64,000 nt of DNA, taken from the NCBI GenBank assembly GCA_002083435.1, contig LWDJ01000004.1, forward strand, positions 49,471-113,470, read 5' to 3'. The notes beneath the pieces were generated by a model, which saw only the letters and a list, made by a program, of their open reading frames with translations, was not told the origin of the DNA and did no database searches. This DNA is from Proteobacteria bacterium SG_bin6 (GTDB taxonomy: Bacteria > Pseudomonadota > Alphaproteobacteria > Sphingomonadales > Sphingomonadaceae). Both the position numbers and the translations under genes were made by a program. Positions 41,338 through 50,388 of the stretch are shown piece by piece. The stretch's first letter is position 1. Each line of letters opens with the position of its first letter.

Positions 41338-42438
41338 ATGGGTTTTCGCTGCGGGATTGTCGGTCTGCCCAATGTCGGCAAGTCGACGCTGTTCAACGCG
41401 CTAACCGAAACGGCGGCGGCGCAGGCGGCGAACTATCCCTTCTGCACGATCGAGCCCAATGTCGGCAATGTCGCGGTGCCCGATCCCCGGCTGCAACAAC
41501 TTGCCGCGATCGCCCATTCGGCGAAGGTGATCGAGACGCAGCTCGGCTTCGTGGACATCGCAGGACTGGTGCGCGGGGCGTCCAAGGGCGAAGGGCTCGG
41601 CAACCAGTTCCTCGGCAATATCCGCGAGGTCGACGCGGTGGTGCATGTACTGCGCTGCTTCGAGGACGGCGATGTGACCCATGTCGAGGGCAAGGTCGAT
41701 CCGATCGCCGATGCCGAGACGGTTGAGACCGAGCTGATGCTCGCCGATCTGGAGAGCCTGGAGAAGCGCGTCCCCAACCTCGCCAAGAAGGCGGCGCAGG
41801 GTGACAAGGAGGCGAAGGCGGCGGCGAGCGTGCTCGGCCAGGCGCTGGAGCTGCTGCGTGATGGGCGCCCGGCGCGGCTCACCGAGCCCAAGGACGAGGA
41901 CGAACGCCGCGCGCTCGCTCAGGCGCAGCTGCTTACCGCCAAGCCGGTGCTTTATGTCTGCAATGTCGAGGAAGCGAGCGCCGCCGAGGGCAATGCCCAT
42001 AGCGCGAAGGTGTTTGCCAAGGCAGCAGCCGAGGGCGCGCAGGCGGTGATCGTCTCCGCCGCGATCGAAGCCGAGATCGCGACCATGCCGGCCGAGGAGC
42101 GCGGCGACTTCCTGGCCGAGTTGGGACTGGAGGAAACCGGCCTCGCCCGGGTGATCCGCGCCGGCTATGCGCTGCTCGATCTCATCACTTTCTTCACCGT
42201 CGGCCCCAAGGAAGCGCGCGCCTGGACGGTATCCAAGGGCGCTAAGGCCCCGCAAGCGGCGGGCGCGATCCACAGCGACTTCGAACGTGGCTTCATCCGC
42301 GCCGAAACGATCGCCTTCGCAGACTATGTCGCGCTGAAGGGCGAGGCCGGCGCGCGCGAAGCGGGCAAGCTGCGCCAGGAAGGCAAGGACTATGTGGTGC
42401 AGGACGGCGACGTGATGCTGTTCCGGTTCAATGTATAA
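41338..42438 (+). CDS. ychF: Redox-regulated ATPase YchF
   Basis: This Obg-related P-loop ATPase binds ribosomes and is implicated in stress and translation. The 366-aa protein has GIVGLPNVGKSTLFNALTET, FCTIEPNVG, DIAGLVRGASKGEGLGNQFL, and an NVEE motif (KPVLYVCNVEEASA), which in this family replaces the GTP-selective NKxD. It ends with a TGS-like domain, ARAWTVSKGAKAPQAAGAIH. Its stop overlaps the nucleotidyltransferase start by 8 bp. Confidence 0.96.
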   Translation: MGFRCGIVGLPNVGKSTLFNALTETAAAQAANYPFCTIEPNVGNVAVPDPRLQQLAAIAHSAKVIETQLGFVDIAGLVRGASKGEGLGNQFLGNIREVDAVVHVLRCFEDGDVTHVEGKVDPIADAETVETELMLADLESLEKRVPNLAKKAAQGDKEAKAAASVLGQALELLRDGRPARLTEPKDEDERRALAQAQLLTAKPVLYVCNVEEASAAEGNAHSAKVFAKAAAEGAQAVIVSAAIEAEIATMPAEERGDFLAELGLEETGLARVIRAGYALLDLITFFTVGPKEARAWTVSKGAKAPQAAGAIHSDFERGFIRAETIAFADYVALKGEAGAREAGKLRQEGKDYVVQDGDVMLFRFNV

Positions 42439-43267
42439 GAAGGACGGACGCGCGCTTCCCTTCGATTTTGACCCTAAAGTCGTCGCGGCGATCGACGCGC
42501 GGCTCGAGGAAGTCGAGCGGATGCATGGCGCGCGCATTCTCCTTGCCATCGAGAGCGGTAGCCGCGCTTGGGGCTTTCCGTCGCCCGACAGCGACTATGA
42601 TTGCCGGTTCATCTATGTGCGGCACAAAAATCGGTACTTGTCGCCCTGGCAGCCACGCGACGTGATCGAGACGCCGCTTGACGCTCTACTGGACGTCAAT
42701 GGTTGGGATCTCGGCAAGGCCTTGAAACTGCTATTAAAGGGGAATGCCGTGATCGCCGAATGGTTGGCGTCGCCGGCGACCTACCGGACAGATACGCGGT
42801 TTCGGGCAGAGATGAATGAATTCGCGGATCGCTTTTCCGACCGAACCGGAATCGCGCTCCATTATCTCCATTTGGGCGAGCGCCAGTACCGAACTCATTT
42901 CGACAACGAGAAGGCCGTCCCACTCAAGAGGCTGTTTTATGTGCTGCGTCCCGCCATAGCGTTGCGCTGGATGCGACTGCATGCCGCCGCCAGCCGCCCG
43001 CCTATGCACTTTCCCACGTTGATGGCCGAGTGCGCGCCACCGGCCAATTTGGTTGGGTTGGTCGACAAGCTTCTCGCCGCGAAGGCAATCACTAAAGAAC
43101 TCGGCAGTGGCCCGCTTCCACCGCTGATCAGGGATTTCGTTGCGGCCGAATTCGAGGCCGCGCGGACGATCTTCATATCGGCGCCACGCCAGCTTTCGCC
43201 TGTGGCGCGGGAGGCAGCGGAAACGCTGTTCCGGCGCTGGGCCGATAAGCTGCTGTCATCTGCGTGA
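42431..43267 (+). CDS. RlaP-like DNA polymerase-beta superfamily nucleotidyltransferase
   Basis: This 278-aa protein fits PF10127 (RlaP). IESGSRAWGFPSPDSDYDCR holds the GS motif and catalytic Asp pair, followed by FIYV. The remaining region contains RPAIALRWMRLHAAASRPPM and an all-alpha C-terminus. The family is linked to RNA repair in some bacteria; no RNA ligase is nearby. The gene overlaps ychF by 8 bp, yet its GC is visibly lower than its neighbours', which suggests recent acquisition. Confidence 0.85.
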   Translation: MYKKDGRALPFDFDPKVVAAIDARLEEVERMHGARILLAIESGSRAWGFPSPDSDYDCRFIYVRHKNRYLSPWQPRDVIETPLDALLDVNGWDLGKALKLLLKGNAVIAEWLASPATYRTDTRFRAEMNEFADRFSDRTGIALHYLHLGERQYRTHFDNEKAVPLKRLFYVLRPAIALRWMRLHAAASRPPMHFPTLMAECAPPANLVGLVDKLLAAKAITKELGSGPLPPLIRDFVAAEFEAARTIFISAPRQLSPVAREAAETLFRRWADKLLSSA

Positions 43268-43292
43268 CGCGAAGCCCTAGGATAGCCCGTCC

Positions 43293-44540
43293 ATGCGCCT
43301 CTCCACTCGCCTTCTCGCCGCGCTGCTCGCCGCTGGGCTGCAGGCGTGCGTCACCCAGCCGTTCAGCGCGCCACAGGTCGCGCGCAGCGCGCCACGCGAC
43401 GCGCGCCCGCCGGTCGTCATCCTCGTCTCGATCGATGGCTTCCGCGCCGATTATCTCCAGCGCGGCGTCACGCCCAATCTCAACGCCCTCGCCGCCACCG
43501 GCATCAGCGCGGCGATGCGGCCGAGTTTCCCCAGCATCACTTTCCCCAACCACTATACGCTCGTCACCGGGCTGCGCCCCGATCGCAACGGGATTGTCGG
43601 CAACCGGATGGAAGACCCGGCGCGCCCGGGCCAGGTTTTCACCATGCAGAGCGACCAACCCTTTTGGTGGGGCGAGGCCGAGCCGATCTGGATCACCGCC
43701 GAAAAGGCCGGCATCCGCACCGCAACGATGTTCTGGCCGGGCAGCAATGTCGATTTCGGCGGCGTTCGCCCGCGCGACTGGGCGCAATATGCGGGCGCCA
43801 TCAGCGATCGCCAGCGGGTGGACGGCATCGTGGACTGGCTCCGGCGCCCGGCCCAGACGCGCCCCCGCTTCCTGACGCTCTATTTCGACCTGGTCGACCA
43901 CGCGGGCCACGAGTTCGGGCCGGACAGCGCGAAGACCACCGAAGCAGTGGCCGAGGTCGATGCCGCGATCGGTCGGCTCCGCAGCGAACTCGCCGCGCTC
44001 GGCCAGCCGGCGACGCTCGTGATCGTCGCCGATCACGGCATGGCGGCGACCAGCCCGGATCGGACGATCAAGCTCTATGAGCGGATCGACCCCAAGCTGT
44101 ACCGCGCGATCGCCGCCGGTCCCTATGCCGGGCTCGAGCCGCAACCCGGGCAGGAGGCAGCGCTTGGAGAGGCGCTCGGCCAGCCGATGCCGCATATGAC
44201 GTGCTGGCCCAAGGCGGCGATCCCGCCCGCGCTGCATTATGGCGCCAATCCCCGCGTGCCCCGCTTCGTCTGCCTCGCGGAGGCCGGCTGGCTGATCCTC
44301 GATAAGCCGCCCGAACCGGATCGGCCGCTAAAGGCGGGCGGCGCGCATGGCTATGATCCGGCCGCGCCCGACATGGCCGCCTTGTTCATCGCCAGCGGCG
44401 CCGGCATCAAACCCGCCGGCAAGCTCGCCGGGTTCGACAATGTCGCAGTCGCGCCGCTGCTGCGCGCGCTGCTCGGCCTGCCGCAAGACCCCCGGCTGGA
44501 CGGCGACACGCGGCCCTTCGCTGGCGCACTTACACTGTAA
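43293..44540 (+). CDS. Type I phosphodiesterase/nucleotide pyrophosphatase (NPP) family protein
   Basis: This 415-aa exported alkaline-phosphatase-superfamily enzyme begins with a signal and a Cys that may be lipidated (LLAAGLQACV). VILVSIDGFRADYL gives the first metal Asp; SFPSITFPNHYTLVTGL holds the nucleophile Thr; YFDLVDHAGHEFGP and VIVADHGMAATS give the other metal ligands. It probably hydrolyses phosphodiester or pyrophosphate bonds in the periplasm. HGYDP near the end is a family hallmark. Confidence 0.9.
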   Translation: MRLSTRLLAALLAAGLQACVTQPFSAPQVARSAPRDARPPVVILVSIDGFRADYLQRGVTPNLNALAATGISAAMRPSFPSITFPNHYTLVTGLRPDRNGIVGNRMEDPARPGQVFTMQSDQPFWWGEAEPIWITAEKAGIRTATMFWPGSNVDFGGVRPRDWAQYAGAISDRQRVDGIVDWLRRPAQTRPRFLTLYFDLVDHAGHEFGPDSAKTTEAVAEVDAAIGRLRSELAALGQPATLVIVADHGMAATSPDRTIKLYERIDPKLYRAIAAGPYAGLEPQPGQEAALGEALGQPMPHMTCWPKAAIPPALHYGANPRVPRFVCLAEAGWLILDKPPEPDRPLKAGGAHGYDPAAPDMAALFIASGAGIKPAGKLAGFDNVAVAPLLRALLGLPQDPRLDGDTRPFAGALTL

Positions 44541-44603
44541 ACGGAAACGCTTGGCGAGCCGGCGAAACAGACTATGCTCGCGCTATTATTGGGGGAGCGA
44601 CGC

Positions 44604-45050
44604 ATGATCTATTTCGAGGATTTGGCGGTCGGCCAAAGCGCGCGCTTCGGCAGCTATCACGTCACCCGCGAGGAAGTGATCGCCTTCGCTGAGCGCTATG
44701 ATCCGCAGCCCTTCCACCTCTCCGACGAAGCGGCAGCGCGCACCCATTTCGGCCGGCTGGCGGCGAGCGGCTGGCACACTTGCGCGATGACGATGGCGAT
44801 GATCGTCGAGAATCTGAAGCAGATCGAACAGGCTGGGCTCGGCTCGCCCGGGATCGACGAACTGCGCTGGCTCAAGCCGGTCTATCCGGGCGACACGCTG
44901 AGTTGTGAGAGCGAGGTCATCGAAATCCGCCGCTCGCAAAGCCGCCCGGAGATGGGCAGTTATCGCAGCCGGATGACCGTGACCAACCAGCATGGCGAGG
45001 CGGTGCTGCGCTTCATCTCGATCGCGCTGATCGCGACGCGGCCAGCCTAG
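44604..45050 (+). CDS. MaoC family dehydratase
   Basis: This 148-aa hot-dog-fold protein resembles (R)-specific enoyl-CoA hydratases. YDPQPFHLSDEAAARTHFGR carries the hydratase Asp and His, and LAASGWHTCAMTM follows. ELRWLKPVYPGDTLSCESEV is typical. It is expected to hydrate or dehydrate acyl-CoA intermediates. The ATG at 44604 is preceded by GGGGGAGCG. Confidence 0.9.
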   Translation: MIYFEDLAVGQSARFGSYHVTREEVIAFAERYDPQPFHLSDEAAARTHFGRLAASGWHTCAMTMAMIVENLKQIEQAGLGSPGIDELRWLKPVYPGDTLSCESEVIEIRRSQSRPEMGSYRSRMTVTNQHGEAVLRFISIALIATRPA

Positions 45051-45083
45051 GCGCGGCCGGGTCGCCGCCTGGGGCTGGAGCCA

Positions 45084-45404
45084 CTACCGCCGATAACCGC
45101 GCGGCACATGGCGGAAGCCGCGCCATTCGTCCCGGAACTGGCCGCCCCGCCACCCCCGCTGGCGATCGAGCCAATAGCGCTGCTCGCCATCGTTCCAGCG
45201 GCGCGGTGCGCGGTAGCGATCATAGACGTAAACCCCCGTGCCGGGGTAATAATAATCGCCGTACCAGCCCCAGTAAGGCTGGCGATAGCCACCGTTGTAA
45301 TAACTGTAGCGGGCTGGACGATCGTAATAATAATCGTCGGTGCACGCCGCCGTCAGACTCGTGAGCGCGAGCGCTGTCGCCGCCGCGAAACGTCTTGCCA
45401 GCAT
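45084..45404 (-). CDS. Tyr/Arg/Trp-rich putative lipoprotein
   Basis: This 106-aa protein starts with a lipoprotein-type signal (RFAAATALALTSLTAAC, Cys21). The mature part is dominated by Tyr, Arg, Gly and Trp: DDYYYDRPARYSYYNGGYRQ, YWGWYGDYYYPGTGVYVYD, then QRGWRGGQFRDEW. Such proteins are common in sphingomonads and their function is unknown; binding at the cell envelope is a guess. A near-match EcfG promoter lies upstream. Confidence 0.75.
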   Translation of the reverse strand: MLARRFAAATALALTSLTAACTDDYYYDRPARYSYYNGGYRQPYWGWYGDYYYPGTGVYVYDRYRAPRRWNDGEQRYWLDRQRGWRGGQFRDEWRGFRHVPRGYRR

Positions 45405-45428
45405 CGCATCATCTCCTCTGCCAAGGCC

Positions 45429-45453
45429 AACCCGGCAAGCGCCGGGCCGTTCC
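45429..45453 (-). promoter_or_regulatory. Near-match EcfG promoter
   Basis: On the minus strand the sequence reads GGAAC, 16 bases, GGTT, one base off the CGTT -10. It lies 25 bp before the lipoprotein ATG, the same spacing as at csbD. The spacer itself forms a CCCGGC/GCCGGG hairpin, so chance resemblance is possible. Confidence 0.35.
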
Positions 45454-45481
45454 TTCGCGGGCGATGATGGTATAGCGAAGC

Positions 45482-46039
45482 TTAATGGCCCTCGAACGCG
45501 AGCAGTGCTTGGACCGCGACGCCATCGCGGCGGAGCAGATCGGCGCCGCCCAGTTCGGGCAGATCGACCACGAACAAGCTTTGCTCGACCGTCGCGCCGG
45601 CCTTGCGCAACAGCCGCACCGCCGCGCGGGCGGTGCCGCCTGTCGCGATCAGATCGTCGATCAGCACGACGCGCTGGCCGGGGACAAGCGCGTCCTCATG
45701 CATCGTGATCCGGTCTTGCCCATATTCAAGGGCGTAATCCTCGGCGATCGTCGCCCCCGGGAGCTTGCCGTCCTTGCGGATCAGCAGCACGCCCGCGCCG
45801 AGCTTTACCGCCATCGCGGCGGCGAAGACGAAACCGCGCGCCTCGATCCCGGCGACGAGATCGACCGGGCGATCGACCGCCGCCACCAGCCGCTCGACCG
45901 TGGCGGCGAGGCCGGCGGGATCGAGCAGCAGGGTGGTGATGTCGCGGAACATGATCCCCGGCTTGGGAAAGTCGGGGATCGTGCGGATCAGCGCCTTCAG
46001 GTCGTCATTCGCCGCGCTCGTGGCGAGCGTGGTGCTCAA
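45482..46039 (-). CDS. apt: Adenine phosphoribosyltransferase
   Basis: Apt converts adenine and PRPP to AMP. The roughly 185-aa protein has IRTIPDFPKPGIMFRDITTL, AGIEARGFVFAAAMAVKLG, LLIRKDGKLPG and the PRPP loop VVLIDDLIATGGTARAAV. No ATG occurs at a suitable place; a TTG at 46039 overlaps the cytochrome c1 stop and gives the expected N-terminal length. That start makes apt the last, translationally coupled gene of the pet operon. Confidence 0.92.
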   Translation of the reverse strand: MSTTLATSAANDDLKALIRTIPDFPKPGIMFRDITTLLLDPAGLAATVERLVAAVDRPVDLVAGIEARGFVFAAAMAVKLGAGVLLIRKDGKLPGATIAEDYALEYGQDRITMHEDALVPGQRVVLIDDLIATGGTARAAVRLLRKAGATVEQSLFVVDLPELGGADLLRRDGVAVQALLAFEGH

Positions 46040-46848
46040 TGCTTCATGTCCCGCCAGATGTTGCGATAGGCACCATAAGCCAGCGCGGTCGCGACCAGCA
46101 GGAAACCCATCACCATCAACCCGATCGAGTGCCGCTCGGCGAGCTCGGGCTCGGCCGCCCACACCAGGAAGGCGGCGACGTCCTGCGCGTTCTGGTCCAC
46201 CGTCGACTTGGTGCCATCGGCATAGGTCACCGCGCCCTCGGACAGCGGCGGCGGCATCGCGATGTTCAGGTTCGGGAAGTATGGGTTGAAATAGGCGCCA
46301 TCGGGGGTCTTCGCCTCCGGGAAGCGTTTCATCTCGGCGGCGGTCATGTCGCGATAGCCGGTCAGCAGCGAGCGAACATAGGCCGGGCCGTCATGGCGCG
46401 CCTTGGTGATCAGCGACAGATCCGGCGGGTTGCCCTGGCCAGGATAATAGACGGTCGGGAACTTATCCGCCGGGGTGTTGGGCCGCTCACCGCGGTCGCC
46501 CGTCTTGGTGTCGAGCGTCTGCGCCTTCAGCTGCCAATCGCTCGCGATCTTCTTAACCTCGGCCTCCGAATAGCCGATCTTGCGCAGATCGCGGAAGGCG
46601 ACATGGGTCAGCGAGTGGCAGTTAGAACAAACCTGCTGGTACACCTGGAAGCCGCGCTGCACCTGCTGCATGTTGAACTTGCCGAACAGGCCGTTGCTGG
46701 CGAGTTCCAGCTCGTGCGGATGCTTGTACAGTGCTTCCTGCGCGGTTTCCTTGCTCTCACCGCCAAGGCTGGTCAGGCTGACGAACAGCGCGCACGAAAC
46801 TGCGGCGATGAAGCCAAGCCCGATCAGGAACGAAATCAAACGAACCAT
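46036..46848 (-). CDS. petC: Cytochrome c1 of the bc1 complex
   Basis: This 270-aa subunit passes electrons from the Rieske protein to cytochrome c. It has an N-terminal signal anchor, the haem c motif CSNCHS, a Met-containing segment NLNIAMPPPLSEG for the sixth haem ligand, and a C-terminal membrane helix (GLMVMGFLLVATALAYGAY) with a short basic tail. It is 10 bp downstream of petB in a conventional petABC operon. Confidence 0.95.
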   Translation of the reverse strand: MVRLISFLIGLGFIAAVSCALFVSLTSLGGESKETAQEALYKHPHELELASNGLFGKFNMQQVQRGFQVYQQVCSNCHSLTHVAFRDLRKIGYSEAEVKKIASDWQLKAQTLDTKTGDRGERPNTPADKFPTVYYPGQGNPPDLSLITKARHDGPAYVRSLLTGYRDMTAAEMKRFPEAKTPDGAYFNPYFPNLNIAMPPPLSEGAVTYADGTKSTVDQNAQDVAAFLVWAAEPELAERHSIGLMVMGFLLVATALAYGAYRNIWRDMKH

Positions 46849-46858
46849 TTGTTCCCCC

Positions 46859-48163
46859 TTATTCAGCCGGCAGGGCGCGTTCGGGGAACGCGGTGTCGCC
46901 AGCCGAGCCGGTTTCCCCCTTCAGAACCGCCTCAGTAATCGAGTTGGGCAGCGGGCGCGGACGCTCGGTCGCCGACACGATGGGCAGGATGATGAGGAAG
47001 TGCGCGAAATAATAAGCCGTGGCGATCTGCCCCAGGATCACGTTGCGCGCGATCGGCTCGGCGCCCCCGACATAGCCCAGCACCAGCACGTCGACGACCA
47101 GGATCGCCAGGAAAATGCGGTAGGTCGGGCGATACTTGGCCGAGCGCACCGGCGAGGTATCGAGCCACGGGAGGAAGAACAGCAGCAGGATTGAGCCGAA
47201 CATCGCCAGCACGCCCCACAGCTTCGCCTCGATCCACAGGAAGTTGAAAGTGAACGACTTCAGGATCGCGTAGAAGGGCAGGAAATACCATTCGGGCACG
47301 ATGTGCGCCGGGGTCGAAAGCGGGTTGGCCGGGATATAGTTATCCGGGTGGCCCAGCATGTTCGGTTGGAAGAAGACGAAGGTCGCGAAGATCAGGAAGA
47401 ACACACCGACGCCGAACCCGTCCTTCGCGGTGTAATAGGGGTGGAACGGCACCGTATCCTGCTCGTCCTTCACCTCGACCCCGGTCGGGTTGTTCGACCC
47501 GTACATGTGCAGCGCCCAGATGTGCAGGATGATCACGCCCGCGATCACGAAGGGCAGTAGATAATGGAGTGAAAAGAAGCGGTTGAGCGCGGCGTCATCG
47601 GGCGCATAGCCGCCCAGCAGCCAGATGCGGATCGGCTCGCCGACGATCGGGATCGCCGAGAAGAAGCCGGTGATCACCTGCGCCCCCCAGAAGCTCATCT
47701 GGCCCCAGGGCAGCACATAGCCCATGAAAGCGGTCGCCATCATCAGCAGGAAGATCACGACGCCCAGCAGCCACACCATCTCCCGCGGCGCCTTGTACGA
47801 GCCATAGAACAGCCCGCGCCCCATATGGATGTAAACCACCGCCAGGAACATCGAGGCGCCGTTGGCGTGGGTGTAGCGCAGCAGCCAGCCGTAATTCACG
47901 TCGCGCATGATGTGCTCGACCGAGTCGAAGGCGATCGCGCCGTTCGCGGCATAGTGCATCGCGAGCGTGACGCCGGTGACGATCTGCACCATCAGCGCCA
48001 AGCCGGCGAGGACGCCGAAATTCCAGAACCAGTTAAGGTTGCGCGGCACCGGATAGCCGGCGCCGACCGCCGAGAACACCAGCCGCGGCAGCGGCAGACG
48101 TTCGTCCACCCACTTCATCACCGGGTGCTTGGGTTCGTAATGCTGTGCCCAAGGGAAGCTCAT
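46859..48163 (-). CDS. petB: Cytochrome b of the bc1 complex
   Basis: This 434-aa polytopic subunit binds haems bL and bH and forms the quinol oxidation and quinone reduction sites. NWFWNFGVLAGLALMVQIVT, MHYAANGAIAFDSVEHIMRD, GSYKAPREMVWLLGV, GYVLPWGQMSFWGAQVITGF and the PEWY loop (IVPEWYFLPFYAIL) are all present. Histidine pairs sit in helices B and D. Eight helices are predicted. Confidence 0.97.
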   Translation of the reverse strand: MSFPWAQHYEPKHPVMKWVDERLPLPRLVFSAVGAGYPVPRNLNWFWNFGVLAGLALMVQIVTGVTLAMHYAANGAIAFDSVEHIMRDVNYGWLLRYTHANGASMFLAVVYIHMGRGLFYGSYKAPREMVWLLGVVIFLLMMATAFMGYVLPWGQMSFWGAQVITGFFSAIPIVGEPIRIWLLGGYAPDDAALNRFFSLHYLLPFVIAGVIILHIWALHMYGSNNPTGVEVKDEQDTVPFHPYYTAKDGFGVGVFFLIFATFVFFQPNMLGHPDNYIPANPLSTPAHIVPEWYFLPFYAILKSFTFNFLWIEAKLWGVLAMFGSILLLFFLPWLDTSPVRSAKYRPTYRIFLAILVVDVLVLGYVGGAEPIARNVILGQIATAYYFAHFLIILPIVSATERPRPLPNSITEAVLKGETGSAGDTAFPERALPAE

Positions 48164-48174
48164 CTTCGACCTCC

Positions 48175-48756
48175 TCAGCCCACCACGACCGTGGTCGGCG
48201 ACGTGAACTTGTACGGCGGCACCTGCAGGTTCTTGGGTGCCGGACCCTGGCGGATGCGGCCGGCCGTGTCATAGGCCGAACCGTGGCAGGGGCAGAAATA
48301 GCCGCCGAACGGGCCGCGATTCTCACCCTCGCCGGCGCCGAGCGGCACGCAGCCAAGATGGGTGCAGACACCGAGCGTGATCAGCCAGTTCTTCTTGCCT
48401 TCCTGCGTGCGCTGGGCGAGCGTCTGCGGATCACGCAGCGAGCTGACCGGCACCTTGTCCGCCTCGGCGATTTCCTCGGGAGTCAGGTTGCGCACGAACA
48501 AGGGCTGCTTGCGGAACTGCGACTTGATCGCCTGGCCCGGCGCGATCGCGCTGAGATCGACCTCGGTGCTCGACTGGGCGAGCACGTCGGCCGAGGGCGC
48601 CATCTGGCTGACGAGCGGCACCACCACCCCGGCCGCGCCAACGCCGGCGAAAGAGACCGCGGCGATGCTCAGGAAATCGCGGCGGCGATAGCCTTCCTCG
48701 CCCATGGGTTCATCGGCGGCGTGGCCGCTTTGCATCGCGTGATCAACGGTTGCCAT
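48175..48756 (-). CDS. petA: Rieske iron-sulfur subunit of the bc1 complex
   Basis: This 193-aa protein carries the [2Fe-2S] cluster that oxidises ubiquinol. The twin-arginine-type N-terminus (YRRRDFLSIAAVSFAGVG) targets and anchors it. The cluster boxes are CTHLGCVPLG and CPCHGSAYD. It is the first gene of petABC-apt, with the promoter expected in the 143-bp gap shared with trmL. Confidence 0.97.
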   Translation of the reverse strand: MATVDHAMQSGHAADEPMGEEGYRRRDFLSIAAVSFAGVGAAGVVVPLVSQMAPSADVLAQSSTEVDLSAIAPGQAIKSQFRKQPLFVRNLTPEEIAEADKVPVSSLRDPQTLAQRTQEGKKNWLITLGVCTHLGCVPLGAGEGENRGPFGGYFCPCHGSAYDTAGRIRQGPAPKNLQVPPYKFTSPTTVVVG

Positions 48757-48899
48757 TCACTTGCCCTGTTCTGACCGAGTATCGCCGTGCCCCTCGGGTC
48801 GCAGCGGGCACGCGCGCATGGGTGCGCCAAGCCGACCGATAGGCACGGTAATTCGCGGCCTGATAGACGCGGGTGGCCCCAAATGCCAACAGCTAATTG

Positions 48900-49394
48900 A
48901 TGGTTGCGTCACCCACCCGACTCTCTTCCCCCGCCACGCTCCGCCTCGCGCTGCTCGCGCCCGACATCGCCGGCAATGTCGGCACGCTGATGCGGCTGGC
49001 CGCGTGCCTTGGCGTAGCACTCGATCTGATCGAGCCGCTCGGTTTTCCTTTTTCAGACAAAAAGTTGGCCCGCGCCGGGCTCGATTATGCCGACTTGGCG
49101 CAAGTGACACGCCATGCCGACTGGCCGGCGTTTCTGGAATGCCTGCCAGGCAGGCTCATCGCGATCGAGACCAGCGCAGCGGTCCGGCTCGACGCGGCGG
49201 CATTTCTACCGGGTGACACGCTGCTGCTCGGTGCCGAATCGAGCGGCCTGCCCGATTGGGCGCTCGCCCGCGCCGATCTGGCGGTGCGGCTGCCGATGCT
49301 GGCGGGGCGACGCTCGCTCAACGTTGCGATCGCCGCCGCGATGACGCTGAGCGAGGCGCTGCGCCAAGTGAACGGATGGCCCAGCGAGGGATGA
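48900..49394 (+). CDS. trmL: tRNA (cytidine/uridine-2'-O-)-methyltransferase TrmL
   Basis: TrmL methylates the wobble ribose of certain leucine tRNAs. The 164-aa SPOUT enzyme has LALLAPDIAGNVGTLMRLAA, LIEPLGFPFSDKKLARAGLD, LLLGAESSGLPDW and RLPMLAGRRSLNVAIAAAM, the knotted SAM-binding region. I chose the ATG at 48900 over an adjacent TTG. It is divergent from petABC. Confidence 0.93.
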   Translation: MVASPTRLSSPATLRLALLAPDIAGNVGTLMRLAACLGVALDLIEPLGFPFSDKKLARAGLDYADLAQVTRHADWPAFLECLPGRLIAIETSAAVRLDAAAFLPGDTLLLGAESSGLPDWALARADLAVRLPMLAGRRSLNVAIAAAMTLSEALRQVNGWPSEG

Positions 49395-49544
49395 GCGACG
49401 GACGATCCCGCGCGCGGTGTTAGCTTCGGCATCCCCGGCGCAGGGTTGGGATGAGATCCCGGTCTCGGCCGCGCCCACCCAAACCCGCTTCCAACTTCGC
49501 CCGCAGCCTTTAGGCTAGGCGGACAACCTGCGGGGGAGGACACC

Positions 49545-50384
49545 ATGCAACTCGACGATCAACAGCAGCGCGCGCGAACCTGGTTCGAGCATCTGCGCGA
49601 CCTGATCTGTGCCGAGTTCGAATCCATCGAGCGGGAGGCTGGCTCCGATGCCGCCTTCACTTACACCCCCTGGGACCGCCAGGACGCGAGCGGCGCGCCC
49701 GGTGGCGGCGGGGTGCGCGGGGTGATGAAGGGCAAGGTGTTCGAGAAGGTCGGCGTCAACGTCTCGACCGTGGGCGGCCAGTTCGAGGGCGCTTTCGCCA
49801 AGACGATCCACGGCGCGGCCGACGATCCCAGCTTCTTCGCGACCGGCATCAGCCTGGTCGCGCACATGGCGAACCCGAAAGTGCCCGCCGTCCACATGAA
49901 CACGCGCTTCCTCGTCACCACCAAGCGCTGGTTCGGCGGGGGCGCGGACCTCAACCCGCCGCTGCCGGTGGACGAAGATACCGGCGATTTCCATGCCGAA
50001 CTGAAGGCGGCGTGCGACGCCCATGACGTGACGCATTATGATCGCTTCAAGGCCTGGGCCGACGAGTATTTCTATCTGCCCCACCGCCAGGTGCATCGCG
50101 GCGTCGGCGGCATTTTCTACGATCATCTGGAGGGCGATTTCGAGGCCAACCTCGCTTTCACCCAGGCTGTCGGCCGCGCTTTCCTCGCCGCCTTCCCGCG
50201 CATCGTGCGGCGGCGGATGAACGAGGCCTTCACCGCCGAGGACGAAGCGCGGATGCTCGAATGGCGCGGGCGCTATGCCGAGTTCAACCTAGTCTATGAT
50301 CGCGGCACGCTGTTCGGGCTGAAGACCGGCGGCAATATCGAGGCGATCCTGATGAGCCTGCCGCCGCGCGCCACCTGGAGCTGA
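49545..50384 (+). CDS. hemF: Oxygen-dependent coproporphyrinogen III oxidase
   Basis: HemF converts coproporphyrinogen III to protoporphyrinogen IX using O2. The 279-aa protein shows FTYTPWDRQDASGAPGGGGV, GVNVSTVGGQFEGAFAKTIH, VHMNTRFLVTTKRWFGGGAD, LNPPLPV and YLPHRQVHRGVGGIFYDHLE, with the final EFNLVYDRGTLFGLKTGGN. Length is slightly short of 300 but complete. A GGGGGAGG ribosome site precedes the ATG. The GNAT gene follows at 4 bp. Confidence 0.97.
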   Translation: MQLDDQQQRARTWFEHLRDLICAEFESIEREAGSDAAFTYTPWDRQDASGAPGGGGVRGVMKGKVFEKVGVNVSTVGGQFEGAFAKTIHGAADDPSFFATGISLVAHMANPKVPAVHMNTRFLVTTKRWFGGGADLNPPLPVDEDTGDFHAELKAACDAHDVTHYDRFKAWADEYFYLPHRQVHRGVGGIFYDHLEGDFEANLAFTQAVGRAFLAAFPRIVRRRMNEAFTAEDEARMLEWRGRYAEFNLVYDRGTLFGLKTGGNIEAILMSLPPRATWS

Positions 50385-50388
50385 AGCC

